Positions 8,423 through 18,232 of a stretch of 64,000 bases of DNA are shown here, one piece after another. A model generated the notes under the pieces. That model was not told the DNA's origin, made no database searches, and was given only the letters and a program-made list of their open reading frames with translations. The DNA lies in assembly GCF_011007365.1 (NCBI RefSeq), contig NZ_WFKM01000010.1:234862-298861 (forward strand), given 5' to 3'. Positions within the stretch are counted from its first letter, which is position 1, and every line of letters starts with the position of its first letter. This DNA comes from Sphingobacterium sp. xlx-96 (GTDB lineage: Bacteria > Bacteroidota > Bacteroidia > Sphingobacteriales > Sphingobacteriaceae). The position numbers and the translations under genes were made by a program.

Positions 8423-10012
8423 CTATTTTGTCAACTCCTTAGCCAAAAGCTCTGCTTGCTTCAGCACCGTTTCCGTAGCCAATAGCTGCATATCAGGCGG
8501 ATAACCATATTTCCTCAAAAGACGCTTTACAGCTACTTTTAGTTTAGCACGTACACTCTCCTTGATCGTCCAGTCTATCGATGTGTTATTTTTTATAGTT
8601 TCAGTCAGTGCTACTGCTAGCTCCCTCAACTTGTCCTGCTCTATCAGCTCCTTAGCACTATCATTACTAGCCACTGCGGTATAAAACGCATACTCGTAAT
8701 CGCTCAATCCCATTTTCTTGGGCTCATTGTCCATCTCTACGATGTCCTTACTTAGTTTGATCAACTCATCGATTACCTCCGCAGCAGTCAGGATTTTATT
8801 ATGATAGCGATTGATGGATAGCTCCAGCATCTCTAGTAATTTTTTACTTTGGACTAGGTTGGTTTTCGTTCGGGCTTTGATCTCGTCGTTCAGTAGTTTC
8901 TTCAAAACCTCTAATGCGACATTTTTGTGTTGCATATCTTTGAGTTCCATTAAGAACTCGTCAGACAAGATCGAAATATCTGGCTTCTTAATTCCAGCAG
9001 CATCAAAAACGTCAATGACCTGATCCGAAATAAGTGCCTGATCGATTACCTGTCGAATGGTCGTCTCCAACTCCTCATCTGTCCTGCCTGTTCCTGTAGA
9101 ATCAAACTTGGCCAATCGTGCTTTGACCGCTTGGAAAAAGGCCACCTCCTCTTTGACATCCATAGCTTGGTCATGCGGTATTGCGATAGCGAATGCCTGT
9201 GATAAAGCAGTTACCTCATCGATGTAGCGTTTCTTACCATCATCCAAACCTAATATATGATCCTCGGCACCTAGGATCAAAGATAGTTTGGTAGAGGTGT
9301 CTGCGTCGAAATAGTCTTCATAAGGGAAGCCGTGGTACATGGCAGATAGTACTTCGATTTTCTCGAGCATCAATGACACCGCTTGCTCTTGAGCTACAGC
9401 AGGATCTCCTTTACCGCCGGCATCGGAATAAAAGGACAGTGCTTTCTTTAAGTCTGCGGCAATACCTAAATAGTCGACAATAAGGCCTCCTGGCTTATCC
9501 TTATAGACACGGTTTACGCGAGCAATAGCTTGCATCAGATTGTGTCCTTTCATCGGCTTATCGATATACAAGGTATGCATACTTGGTGCGTCAAATCCTG
9601 TCAACCACATATCACGCACAATAACCAACTCCAATTCATCATTCGGATCTTTCATACGTTCGGCCAACATCCGACGTTGGTCTTTGGTCGTATGAAACTT
9701 GGTCATCGCAGGTCCGTCCGAGGATGCAGAAGTCATAATCACTTTGATCTTCCCTTTCTTCAGATCATCCGAATGCCATTCGGGCTTGAGATCTATAATG
9801 GCATTATACAATTCTGCTGCAATTCGTCGACTCATGGAGACGATCATCCCCTTACCTTGAGAAACTTCCTGACGTTGCGTAAAATGGGCTAAGATATCAG
9901 ATACAATATTCTGTAATCGATTTTTCCCACCGATCAGTTCACCAATCTGGCATAAACCATTATATATTTTTTCTTGTTCTTTACTCAGTTCCTTGAGTGA
10001 TTTGATCTTCAT
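8423..10012 (-). pseudogene. Type I restriction subunit HsdR, C-terminal half only
   Basis: The 529-residue frame starts inside the helicase region of a type I R subunit: it has GKGMIVSMSRRIAAELYNAI, DMWLTGFDAPSMHTLYID and the motif VI segment QAIARVNRVYKDKPGG, then the helical C-terminal domain. The endonuclease and Walker A half, normally some 500 residues, is absent. The first ~35 residues of the frame (MKIKSLKELSKEQ) still read like the family, so the break is at the DNA deletion, not the start choice. A complete hsd operon of another lineage lies at 22.9-30.5 kb. It could persist as a helicase-like partner but is most likely dead. Confidence 0.8.
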
Positions 10013-10094
10013 TGCGATAATTTGTTTTGCTGGTATTTTTGTTGCTGGAGTTTTTTTTGAACTTCAGTACCATCACTCCTGCAGCAATCTGGCA

Positions 10095-10220
10095 CTAGCG
10101 AGCAGCAAATTCGGTTTTCACAACGCTCAATGCTTTTGTGATGTGCTTTTCAACGGTGCTTACCGAAATATTCAGGCGTTCGGCAATCTCCTGCTGGCTG
10201 AACTGTTCAAGCTTGGTCTT
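10095..10220 (-). pseudogene. ECF sigma factor, region 4 remnant
   Basis: A short open segment reads QQEIAERLNISVSTVEKHIT and ends TEFAAR before a stop. This is the helix-turn-helix of sigma region 4 as found in FecI-like ECF sigma factors of Bacteroidota. An in-frame stop immediately upstream (10221-10223) cuts off the rest. It is wedged between the HsdR fragment and the nuclease-STAND gene and marks a deletion junction. Confidence 0.75.
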
Positions 10221-10265
10221 TTAAAAATCATTTAAAAAAATCTATAATTCGAATTTTGCCATAGT

Positions 10266-13200
10266 CTAGGTTGTTTTTTTAGTATCTTCTGAAATATTTC
10301 GATTATTCATTTCCCCAGCTGAATACACATGGACCTGCTGGAAATCGGCATAGGACAAATCACCATCCGGATTCTTCCTGTCCCAATGTTCGATCTGTCC
10401 TAGTGAAAGTTCCCTTTCCCCCCAAACTGCCCATACCAGAGACATCCCCAATTTCTCGAGTAGTGAATCCAGCAGATCTTTTTTCAGAAAGAAAAGTCGT
10501 TCGCTGTTCTTGTAGGATTTTTTCTGGTAGGAATTCTGAAAAGTAACCCTTTCGCCAGACGCATTCATGAGGTCTCTGCTTTGGGGTATGGTCTTCAGCG
10601 CTAATAGATCCGATAGCTCCTTAACTAACGTGATGCCCCCTGTGAAGTTGTCATGCAGGGTCTTTCCGGGAGTACTCAGATCGCAAACCGGCTCCAGCAC
10701 GGAGATCTTCAGGAACTCCTGTATAACTTTTTTGACCATCACTGGCTCCTTTCGCACTTCCACACGTTCAAATTCCTCATCGCTGAGTTCCCTGCCTTTT
10801 CCATGGCTTTTCGGAAAGTTGATGCCAGTTAATTTCAAACTGTCAAAAAATGAAAGTTCGTATACACTACCATCTAAATAGAATTTCTCTTGTAGCTCTT
10901 CAACTTCGACCGTTTTTTCAGAAACCACGAAGCTGAGTGTCTGTCTACCTTTGACATCAAAATTACTGCTCCAAGGGACCTCGCCAGCAAAAATCCATCT
11001 GCACTCGGCCTTTTCAGGCAACCATCGTCCACCCAGACGCTGCTTCTGCAGCGCTTTTATAAGTTCGGATTCCTGTTCCCTCGACACAAAAAATGCCCTG
11101 ATAAAACCGAACATGCCCCTCCCGCGGTGCTCATCCTGCTGTCCGATATAACCGTCCAATAGTACCCAGGGGCCCTGACCGGCTTCGAGTTCGTCCTGTC
11201 TCAAGAAAACACTAAGATCAGGAATTTTTCCATTTCTGACCCAATCTTGAAGCGGGATATCGTCGGTTCCAAGAATGTCTAGGTCAACAATCCTCGCCGA
11301 AGGCAAAATATCAGGAAAACTCGGATCAATATCGGCATCAAATTCCCTTCGGTCCTGATAAAATTCCGTCAGTTCTTCGCCCTTTGGCCTTTCTCTCAAG
11401 CCCATTTGTTCAAAATATGCAATCCAGGAGTACTTTTTGCCATAGCGGTCTACCTTCTCCATCTTGTTGCCGTCATGCCGGTCATAACCATTACGACTGT
11501 TTTCGATTATCTGGTCCGTCTTTCCAAAATCCTTAATCGACCAGCCCAGATCACAGATCCTCCACCAGACCTGAGACCTGATTTTCTGATAGCCCTTGTG
11601 CTTAAAATCATAGGTATGCCTGCCTTCTGCAAGGTTTCCCAGAACATAGTTCTCAAAATCCATTCCAAGCGGCCAATCTCCTGCCGAGCTCTGCTTGCTC
11701 GTAATCCTTTTTACTTTTGGTTTGACAGTTAGGGGATGTATACGGTGGATTTCCGATAGTTCCTGCTCACTGAAGACAGGTGTCGCAGATCGCCCGGAAA
11801 GTTCAATTATCCCGCGCGCATAATCCAGAATCATCACGTGCGAGGTCACATCCGATGCCTCTTCGGCAAAAAAATTCCCGTGCAATTGCCTAGCAAATAC
11901 CGACAGTACCTCCTGAAAAGTACCTTCTTCGTCGGGATTTACGAAAAGAGCCATTGAAGCCCCGTAGCTCGCAGCCAGCATACGTTCGGGTACATAAGGA
12001 TCATCGATAGCCAGCGACCGAATGGTCATTTCAAAAAGGCGTTCCACTGCACCCCTTCCATACCAGTACAGCGCAAGGGTAGCGAGATGCCTCAGCTTAT
12101 GACTTGTGCTTGTCAACATCCACATCATCCAGTTTGCACGTAGCTGATCGGCATTATCTCTTTTTCCTAGGTCCTTCGACCATTTATCAATGGCTTCATT
12201 CAGGTCCTCCTGAAAACCTTTCTCGTTTCTGCGCAACCACTCTGACCAAATAAGGTCGCGCTTGGCGCAAGGTAATTCTAAGAGTACAGCATCAACAAAC
12301 ATAGCATTTAGCGGATGCTTTTCAGCATCGTAAACCCCCATCAGGTTTCCAAGATAATTATTCCGGTGGGTTGGAGATGCCTTGATCGCTTCGGAGATCG
12401 CTTCAAGGGTGGCTTTGTCAAGATGCTTTGGCTCCAGTAACACGGTCTGTTCCAAAGCTTCCGCACGAAGTGAAGGAGCCGCGACCTGCCAGAGTTGTAT
12501 GCGATGATACTGTGGAGCTAATGCAACAAGGAACCTGATGATGTCTTCCCTGAGCGGATGTTGTGTGGAATAGTCCAGGCCAAGAGCCGTTTGTACAACT
12601 GCACCATTCAGCCAATCTCCAATCGTATCTCTGCCATTGATTGATATGATGTATTTAGCTATGAGGAACCCGCCGAGTAGATCATAGGTAGGAATAATCT
12701 CTAACTGACCAGGAACTTTGCCGGTCATACGCAGTAACAATCCCTCCTGCTCCATAAAGTGGACCGCACTATTGGTCCATATGTTCCGCTCATCTCCAAT
12801 TTCGATTCTGAACTGCTTTTCGCTGACAGCCCTAGCCTTTGAGATCCACATCAGTCTTCCGAACGCATCGAGTTGATTGATGATGTCCGCCTGAAGGTAC
12901 CGGCAGTGTCTTGGGGCCAGCTCTTCGATGCGGCCTGCGGCCTGCTCGATGTATCGTTCGAAAAGGGCAGCTAATGAACGTGGTACTGCCTCCATCCCGA
13001 CCTTCTTTTCCCTAGTGGGATTGGTGACCTCACAGAATATCCTTAGAGTTAGTGGATGGCTCAACAGGTTTTCATAGACAAGTCCAGATTGTGCATCGAT
13101 CTTGAAATATTCAAAATACCTCGCCATGGCATCACTCACATCGTCACCGAAGTCTGGTATTTCCACAGTGAAAGTTCCATCGGGAAGGGACAAATCGACA

Positions 13201-14594
13201 AAAGGTTTCGGCTTGGGGTCATCCATATCATAATAGTACCTGTGGTCATCCTTTCTTCCGCTTCTTTTTTGTTCACCGGACCTAAGTGTACAGATCAGCA
13301 GTACGCTCGGATAAATCTTTAATACCGGTTCTAGGGAACTCAATAATAATTTCCATTCCCTTGGATCCTCAGCCTCGTTCAGTCCATCGATTACGATAGG
13401 CAAGATACACTTGGCTCGCTCGGCTGCTGCGTTTACCGCTGCTAATAGCGCTTGCATACTTGGAACAGGCGTACCGTTGATTACAACCTTTGCTGCCAGG
13501 TTATCGAGCGAACTTCCGTGAACCAGATACCGCCCCAACAACAGAATGCCTGCCGGTCTATTGTCAGTAGACGCAGTCAACTCCGCAGATAGCTGCGTTT
13601 TCCCCCCCCCTGCATCTGCTACTACACCGACAAGTCTCGTATTTAAAAAATCCATCACCTTTTCCAGAGCCTGGATGGATTCGTGAAGGTCCGCCAGTGC
13701 ATCTGTTGCAATGAGTCCGATCTGAATTCTGGCTCCACGTGCCTTTCTGGGGAAACTGTCAACCTGTTTAATCTGCTCTTCCAATCCTGATGATATGCCT
13801 TGATGAAGGTGCAAAAAATTGCCATCACTAAGCTGGTTATATACAGTGTCAAGCTGATCGGCAAACGAGAGTACACAAGATTGAAACTCAAAGGTCAACT
13901 CCTTCAGTTTCTCTGGTACAGTGTCAAGGCGCAGCTGGATCTCATCATAATTTTCCCGCAAAGCTTCCGCCAGTCTCCGTAACTCTTCCCACGCCGTAGG
14001 GCTTCCTAACATGCGCTGAAGATAGCGCTCGGCATCTACCTCCTGATGTACTTGTGGAAACCAACGCTTTTTGATCGGTGCGACAGACTGCTCATGCTGC
14101 AAATGCAGTTGTTGTGGCGTGAGGATAAGGTCTCCAAAATAGGTCCGTTTGAGCTGTTCCCCTTCCAGGTTCAGCAGCGTCTCGGCTTCATGACTGGTCC
14201 ATAAGTGAAGCCTTACTTTTTCGCTAAGCCCGTAAAACCAGATCTGGTCTGACTTGGTCAAAGGACGTCTGGTCCAGAGCACCCAATCGGTCAGATCTGG
14301 TGTAGCATTTAGAGTTTTCTCCAATGCATCCTTGATCTGCGAGCGACGCGTCTTGCCGATGCTCTTACCGCTCAGAAGATCGTACCATTTACACTGCCAA
14401 CCATAATGGCAACCTGCACCCCCAAGCTTGCAGTCGGTATGCAGCTTAAGTTCAAATTCAATTCCGGGCTGGTTCAATAGCGCCCTGAAACTTCCAAAAC
14501 GCCCATAATTCAACCATACAAGAGAACGGCAGAGCATCTCAAAATTATAAGTTGCATCACCTGGTAGCGTTTCAAAAACAGACCAATTAACCAT
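10266..14594 (-). CDS. Large nuclease-STAND ATPase (N-terminal Mrr-like nuclease, central NACHT-like NTPase)
   Basis: The 1442-residue protein has three visible parts. Residues about 30-150 look like a restriction-endonuclease fold: Glu46/Glu48 in GIEFELKL and a Q67-C-K69 motif in YGWQCKWYD, which fits the QxK variant of the PD-(D/E)XK core seen in Mrr-like enzymes. Around residues 325-335 is a P-loop (ADAGGGKTQ) and near 398-405 a Walker B, IVIDGLNEAED, as in STAND NTPases. The long C-terminal ~900 residues are helical and probably form the sensor. The Walker A glycines are encoded by an unbroken run of nine G on this strand (13602-13610). The gene follows a radical SAM gene and a small gene on the same strand. 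I infer ATP-driven oligomerisation triggering DNA cleavage, as in Avs-type sensors, but the family is not one I can name. Confidence 0.75.
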   Translation of the reverse strand: MVNWSVFETLPGDATYNFEMLCRSLVWLNYGRFGSFRALLNQPGIEFELKLHTDCKLGGAGCHYGWQCKWYDLLSGKSIGKTRRSQIKDALEKTLNATPDLTDWVLWTRRPLTKSDQIWFYGLSEKVRLHLWTSHEAETLLNLEGEQLKRTYFGDLILTPQQLHLQHEQSVAPIKKRWFPQVHQEVDAERYLQRMLGSPTAWEELRRLAEALRENYDEIQLRLDTVPEKLKELTFEFQSCVLSFADQLDTVYNQLSDGNFLHLHQGISSGLEEQIKQVDSFPRKARGARIQIGLIATDALADLHESIQALEKVMDFLNTRLVGVVADAGGGKTQLSAELTASTDNRPAGILLLGRYLVHGSSLDNLAAKVVINGTPVPSMQALLAAVNAAAERAKCILPIVIDGLNEAEDPREWKLLLSSLEPVLKIYPSVLLICTLRSGEQKRSGRKDDHRYYYDMDDPKPKPFVDLSLPDGTFTVEIPDFGDDVSDAMARYFEYFKIDAQSGLVYENLLSHPLTLRIFCEVTNPTREKKVGMEAVPRSLAALFERYIEQAAGRIEELAPRHCRYLQADIINQLDAFGRLMWISKARAVSEKQFRIEIGDERNIWTNSAVHFMEQEGLLLRMTGKVPGQLEIIPTYDLLGGFLIAKYIISINGRDTIGDWLNGAVVQTALGLDYSTQHPLREDIIRFLVALAPQYHRIQLWQVAAPSLRAEALEQTVLLEPKHLDKATLEAISEAIKASPTHRNNYLGNLMGVYDAEKHPLNAMFVDAVLLELPCAKRDLIWSEWLRRNEKGFQEDLNEAIDKWSKDLGKRDNADQLRANWMMWMLTSTSHKLRHLATLALYWYGRGAVERLFEMTIRSLAIDDPYVPERMLAASYGASMALFVNPDEEGTFQEVLSVFARQLHGNFFAEEASDVTSHVMILDYARGIIELSGRSATPVFSEQELSEIHRIHPLTVKPKVKRITSKQSSAGDWPLGMDFENYVLGNLAEGRHTYDFKHKGYQKIRSQVWWRICDLGWSIKDFGKTDQIIENSRNGYDRHDGNKMEKVDRYGKKYSWIAYFEQMGLRERPKGEELTEFYQDRREFDADIDPSFPDILPSARIVDLDILGTDDIPLQDWVRNGKIPDLSVFLRQDELEAGQGPWVLLDGYIGQQDEHRGRGMFGFIRAFFVSREQESELIKALQKQRLGGRWLPEKAECRWIFAGEVPWSSNFDVKGRQTLSFVVSEKTVEVEELQEKFYLDGSVYELSFFDSLKLTGINFPKSHGKGRELSDEEFERVEVRKEPVMVKKVIQEFLKISVLEPVCDLSTPGKTLHDNFTGGITLVKELSDLLALKTIPQSRDLMNASGERVTFQNSYQKKSYKNSERLFFLKKDLLDSLLEKLGMSLVWAVWGERELSLGQIEHWDRKNPDGDLSYADFQQVHVYSAGEMNNRNISEDTKKTT

Positions 14595-14606
14595 AGTTCA
14601 TCCTCT

Positions 14607-14996
14607 TTAACGTCCTTCTCCAGTTCCTGTGTAAGTATGCGCTGAATACACTTCTACCTTTGCATTGAATTCTATCAATATTTTAAGAAAAGCAGAGAAA
14701 TCCGACTCTTCCGTGGTAATTACAATCCGGTCATCTTTGAGCTCAGCCCTTGCATCATAGTTGAACTGATCAATCTCCCTTGGTGCCAGCGTGTAGACCT
14801 TAAGGGTCATTAATAGCTCGCGTAGTGGTTTTGAAAACCGAGTTCCGTCCTCATAGCTTTCCTGTGAATCGCTCAGATATTCCTTGATCTGTTCTATCGC
14901 ATTATTCGCATCTTCAGCCTCCGCTTTGGTCCTGAAACTGCCGATCATTACCAGATTGGCCGAATGTTCCGAGCCATATGAATTCCAAATTTTCAT
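14607..14996 (-). CDS. Small conserved protein between radical SAM and STAND genes (DUF6375-like)
   Basis: I choose the ATG at 14996 (MKIWNSYGSEHSANLVMIGS), five bases after the radical SAM stop; the earlier in-frame start at 15065 would overlap that gene and adds unusual residues. The 130-residue protein looks like a single small alpha/beta domain (SFRTKAEAEDANNAIEQIKE, then KVYTLAPREIDQF). It resembles proteins labelled DUF6375 as far as I recall; this is low certainty. It ends 12 bases before the STAND gene, so all three are one transcription unit. It could be an adaptor, inhibitor or the substrate of the radical SAM enzyme. Confidence 0.65.
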   Translation of the reverse strand: MKIWNSYGSEHSANLVMIGSFRTKAEAEDANNAIEQIKEYLSDSQESYEDGTRFSKPLRELLMTLKVYTLAPREIDQFNYDARAELKDDRIVITTEESDFSAFLKILIEFNAKVEVYSAHTYTGTGEGR

Positions 14997-15001
14997 GTCA
15001 T

Positions 15002-15901
15002 TTAAATTAGTTGTGCCAAATAGTTTCTCATTTTTTCCAGGTTCTCTATTAGGCTCTTTCCGCAAATGTCTATTCCATCGTGACGGTAACTGGTTCCCCT
15101 TAGCCTTCCCCTTGCATCGACAAATGCATAAGCCTGCAATGGATCGCTGTCATGGAATGGTTGAGCGACCGGCATATCCTCTGAACAATTCTCGTTGATC
15201 CTCAATGGCAGCTTGCCCGAGTATGTAGAAAGAAATGTCCTCAGATTTCCGAGTAAGTTTGTTGAAATAGAACCAGTAAAATCTATTTCCGGCAAAATCA
15301 AAAATTCTGTAGCGCCAAACTGTTCCCAGTAGCTGATCGCTTCCGAAAGTTCCGGTAAAGTATCACAGTTTAGGACATAGTTCACTCCAAATGGTGCAAT
15401 CGATCCGATCAGCTCCATCTGTGAAAGAAGACCTGCAAATGATCGTCCGCGGAGCCTTTCGTAGGTTTCACCTAGCCCATCTACACTTACGCGGATGAAG
15501 TGTACATTTCCTTTCAGCTGTTCTGCCATAGTAGCAGTAATCCGGTGACCATGGGTGGTAAAAGAAACAGCAAGATCGGTATTGGCATTTGTAAATTGAC
15601 AAAGCTCTGCAAATTTTGGATACAGTGTGGGTTCACCACCTCCGAATCCAACGCCAAGTGATCCGCCACGATCAATCTCTGTAATCCAGTTTTTGAGGTC
15701 TTCCATCCTGAGTTCCGACCTGTCCTTGGGCGCATAGCAATAGGCACATTTCAAATCACAGACATTGGTAAGCGCAAATGAAACATGCCTAGGTGCTCTC
15801 GACCAGCTGTCGCTAGGAACATTCAGCTCGTCGATCAGGATATTCGCACCGGATTTCCTATTGAACAAGTGAACGCCATTTTCATCATATCGGATTTTCA
15901 T
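15002..15901 (-). CDS. Radical SAM enzyme in a defence-like operon
   Basis: The 299-residue protein has the radical SAM cluster motif C48-x3-C52-x2-C55 (NVCDLKCAYCYAP) and a SAM-binding GFGGGEPTLYP segment, so it should bind a 4Fe-4S cluster and cleave SAM. The C-terminus carries two more Cys (INENC and DICGK), too few for a clear SPASM domain. It lacks the sequence style of prokaryotic viperins. As first gene of a three-gene unit ending in a nuclease-STAND ATPase, it may make a modified nucleotide or peptide that the system uses. The substrate is unknown. Confidence 0.85.
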   Translation of the reverse strand: MKIRYDENGVHLFNRKSGANILIDELNVPSDSWSRAPRHVSFALTNVCDLKCAYCYAPKDRSELRMEDLKNWITEIDRGGSLGVGFGGGEPTLYPKFAELCQFTNANTDLAVSFTTHGHRITATMAEQLKGNVHFIRVSVDGLGETYERLRGRSFAGLLSQMELIGSIAPFGVNYVLNCDTLPELSEAISYWEQFGATEFLILPEIDFTGSISTNLLGNLRTFLSTYSGKLPLRINENCSEDMPVAQPFHDSDPLQAYAFVDARGRLRGTSYRHDGIDICGKSLIENLEKMRNYLAQLI

Positions 15902-16058
15902 TTAAGTATTAATTATAAATTAGAGCTTGTAATTTATAAAAAAAGTAGGATAAAATAAAATTGGATTGCTAACAAAGATGGACTTTGAACAAATGGAGGA
16001 ACCGATGGCTTTATAGGCCAAGTTTTGGCAATTGAGTTCATGAACAATTTTGTTTATT

Positions 16059-17247
16059 TTACACTTTCGAAGAACTCAACAACCTCTTATTTTCAGAATT
16101 CAGAATCTCTCTTTCTTCATATCTAACAACAACTTTATTGATCTCCACAACAACCGAAGAGCCCTCTTCAAAAACAAAATCGCCTGGAGAAAAGATCGTG
16201 TAATTAGACTTTCCAGTGAAAGAACTTTTATATTTTATTCCACCATACCCATTTCGTAGCAATTCTTCTGCCATAAGTTGAGTAAATATATATATATGAT
16301 CTCCATCGGAACCACAAGGTTCTGAAACAAATTCTCCTAAACTATAAATCTCAAAATAATCATCTAAAAGCTTGTCGTTGAACCAGTATTTAGATATGTC
16401 TACACTTGTGAAATCTAAAATTTTCAACATTTAGTTTTGTCTAAATCCTCCAACTGAAATTATATCACCTGGATTCGGTCTAATTTCATTAATAGCAGTT
16501 TCTATATCCTCTGCTAGGTAGAGAAATGAAAACCCTTCGCGATTCATACGTCCCTTTCGAGCTAAATAACTTGGTGGAGAAGATATCTCCGAAGAAGTGT
16601 AAGGCGTATACTTTATTCGCTCACCGACTTCCAATAAGCCCATCATAGCCCTGCTCAGCGAATCCTATTCGAGCTCTATGTAAAAATAAGTCTGTAACTT
16701 CTACTGTAAGGTTAGCAATTGCATTTTCCACGACCTCTTGAATAATTGATAATGCGGTGAGGTAGTTTTTGGTGGAAATACTTGCTTTTAATTTTGATAA
16801 ACGACCGTTATGGCTATTTTTAATAGACCAGTAAAAACCAGCAGGAAGTCCATCAGGACCATAACCATAAAACAAAGAAACTCCTTTTTCAGGCTCATAG
16901 TACGCTTCGTAAAATATAAATTCTATGATTTCGTCAGCTGTATCATCATTTTTATAAAAATTGTTCGAAAAGAACGGTCTATCATTCCAAATTAATTGTG
17001 AGGGATTTACTCCTCCCCAGTGTGTATTATAATCCCATTCATTATAATTCAATCTAGTAAGAGACCGAACAGCCTGCATAAAAACAACATCATTGTAAAG
17101 ATCAATTGCATACACATTGACAGCACCACATGTTTCACAATGATTTAAAATCATCCCATTATTTCTCACATATTCTATAAGCTTATCTTCAACTAAGCAT
17201 TTCTCACAAATTGATAACATAATATTCTTGTATTGTATTAAAATCAA
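16059..17247 (-). pseudogene. HEPN/RES-domain protein, broken by a frameshift and an in-frame stop
   Basis: The first frame (16621-17247) has a CEKC...CETC zinc-binding start as in HEPN/RES N-terminal domains and then LHRARIG, the first conserved Arg of the RES NAD-degrading fold. The second frame (16431-16646) continues with SSPPSYLARKGRMNREGF, FLYLAED and NEIRPNPGDIISV, and the third (16059-16430) with the rest of the RES domain. A one-base frameshift near 16630 and a TAA at 16431-16433, in phase with the following ATG, separate them. With both repaired the product is a normal RES protein. Real decay or two sequence errors are both possible; the intact parts are well conserved, so decay would be recent. 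Confidence 0.75.
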
Positions 17248-17282
17248 TAGTTTTAAATTATTGTTAGATATTTAATAAATAT

Positions 17283-18161
17283 CTATTCTTTTCCATTCAA
17301 CTTTAGATCATTAAAAATAGCTTGACCAGCATCAGATTGAAATAAGGAATCAGGGTTATTAATAATCTCTTTCATAATTTTATCCTGTTGTGAGTCATTA
17401 GCCTTCGGTAGTTTAGATATTGCCCTAGCTCTTTCCACAAGAGTCTGTATAAAATAGGTATCAGTGATACCTTGTGGAAAAGATATTGAAGATTCAATAG
17501 GCCTGATAATAAAATCAGAATTGATATTCGGTTTGGGGCTCTTAATTATTGACCAAAAAACAAAACGTAGAAACTTACAATAGACAATTACATAATCACC
17601 ATTATCGTCTGAAAATACTGTTGCATCGATTGTCCTGGTAAAATAATACTCTAAACCTTCTACACCTGTGTCATGATGACGTATTCTATCACTCAGAAAT
17701 AGATTCAAATCAGAAAACTTAGGCGCATATGTATGATCTATTAAATAATTTCTCCAATCTAGTTCGACCTCTTCTAGAATCTTTAAAAGTCGGTTATTTT
17801 TTATTTCAGGTACATCTAGTTGTTCTAACAAAACACGCCAGAGTACCGAAATTGAAAAATAGTACAAGGTTTGATCATACTGTAGTGTATCTCGCTTCTC
17901 AACCATAAAAGGTTTGAAAATATTCTCAGCAAACCATTTCTCTTTAATGCTAAACAATTGTTCAGCTTCTTGAGATAAATAATATTTTTTTGCACCGTCT
18001 TGTCGTCTTTGGTTTGGCTCATTGAAAGCACGTAGATATCTCGATCCGGTAGCTTTAAAATAATCCAAAACAAACTTAGGAACAATATGACTATGTTTTA
18101 ACTCACCGAATGTTCCAAACAGTTTACAATTTCCAGTTACAGGTCCTTTCTGCTTTTTCAT
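17283..18161 (-). CDS. HNH-like protein with degenerate zinc site
   Basis: The 292-residue product begins like a family of HNH-related proteins: SHIVPKFVLDYFKATG followed by RRQDGAKKYYLSQEAEQLFS and EKWFAENIF. In the family as I know it two CxxC pairs bind zinc (near KLFG and before EQ). Here only Cys12 survives in the first pair and none in the second (LSQEAE), so the zinc site seems lost. It lies 35 bases before the HEPN/RES gene and 71 after a HEPN gene, in one orientation. It may be non-catalytic or decaying. Function unknown. Confidence 0.6.
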   Translation of the reverse strand: MKKQKGPVTGNCKLFGTFGELKHSHIVPKFVLDYFKATGSRYLRAFNEPNQRRQDGAKKYYLSQEAEQLFSIKEKWFAENIFKPFMVEKRDTLQYDQTLYYFSISVLWRVLLEQLDVPEIKNNRLLKILEEVELDWRNYLIDHTYAPKFSDLNLFLSDRIRHHDTGVEGLEYYFTRTIDATVFSDDNGDYVIVYCKFLRFVFWSIIKSPKPNINSDFIIRPIESSISFPQGITDTYFIQTLVERARAISKLPKANDSQQDKIMKEIINNPDSLFQSDAGQAIFNDLKLNGKE

Positions 18162-18232
18162 AGATGTTAATATTTGAATTAGGGTATGGTTGATCTATAT
18201 TACACTTTGTATATATAAATTATGCTTATTTC

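Noticed and set aside
9530..9892. 120-residue plus-strand frame opposite the HsdR fragment
   Set aside because: Antisense shadow; His/Cys-rich by chance from the reverse complement.
12418..12615. Short frames inside the STAND gene on either strand
   Set aside because: All fall within a continuous 1442-codon gene with conserved motifs.
15002..15901. Radical SAM gene as a prokaryotic viperin
   Set aside because: The cluster motif and the following sequence lack the viperin pattern, and viperins normally sit beside a nucleotide kinase gene, not a STAND nuclease.
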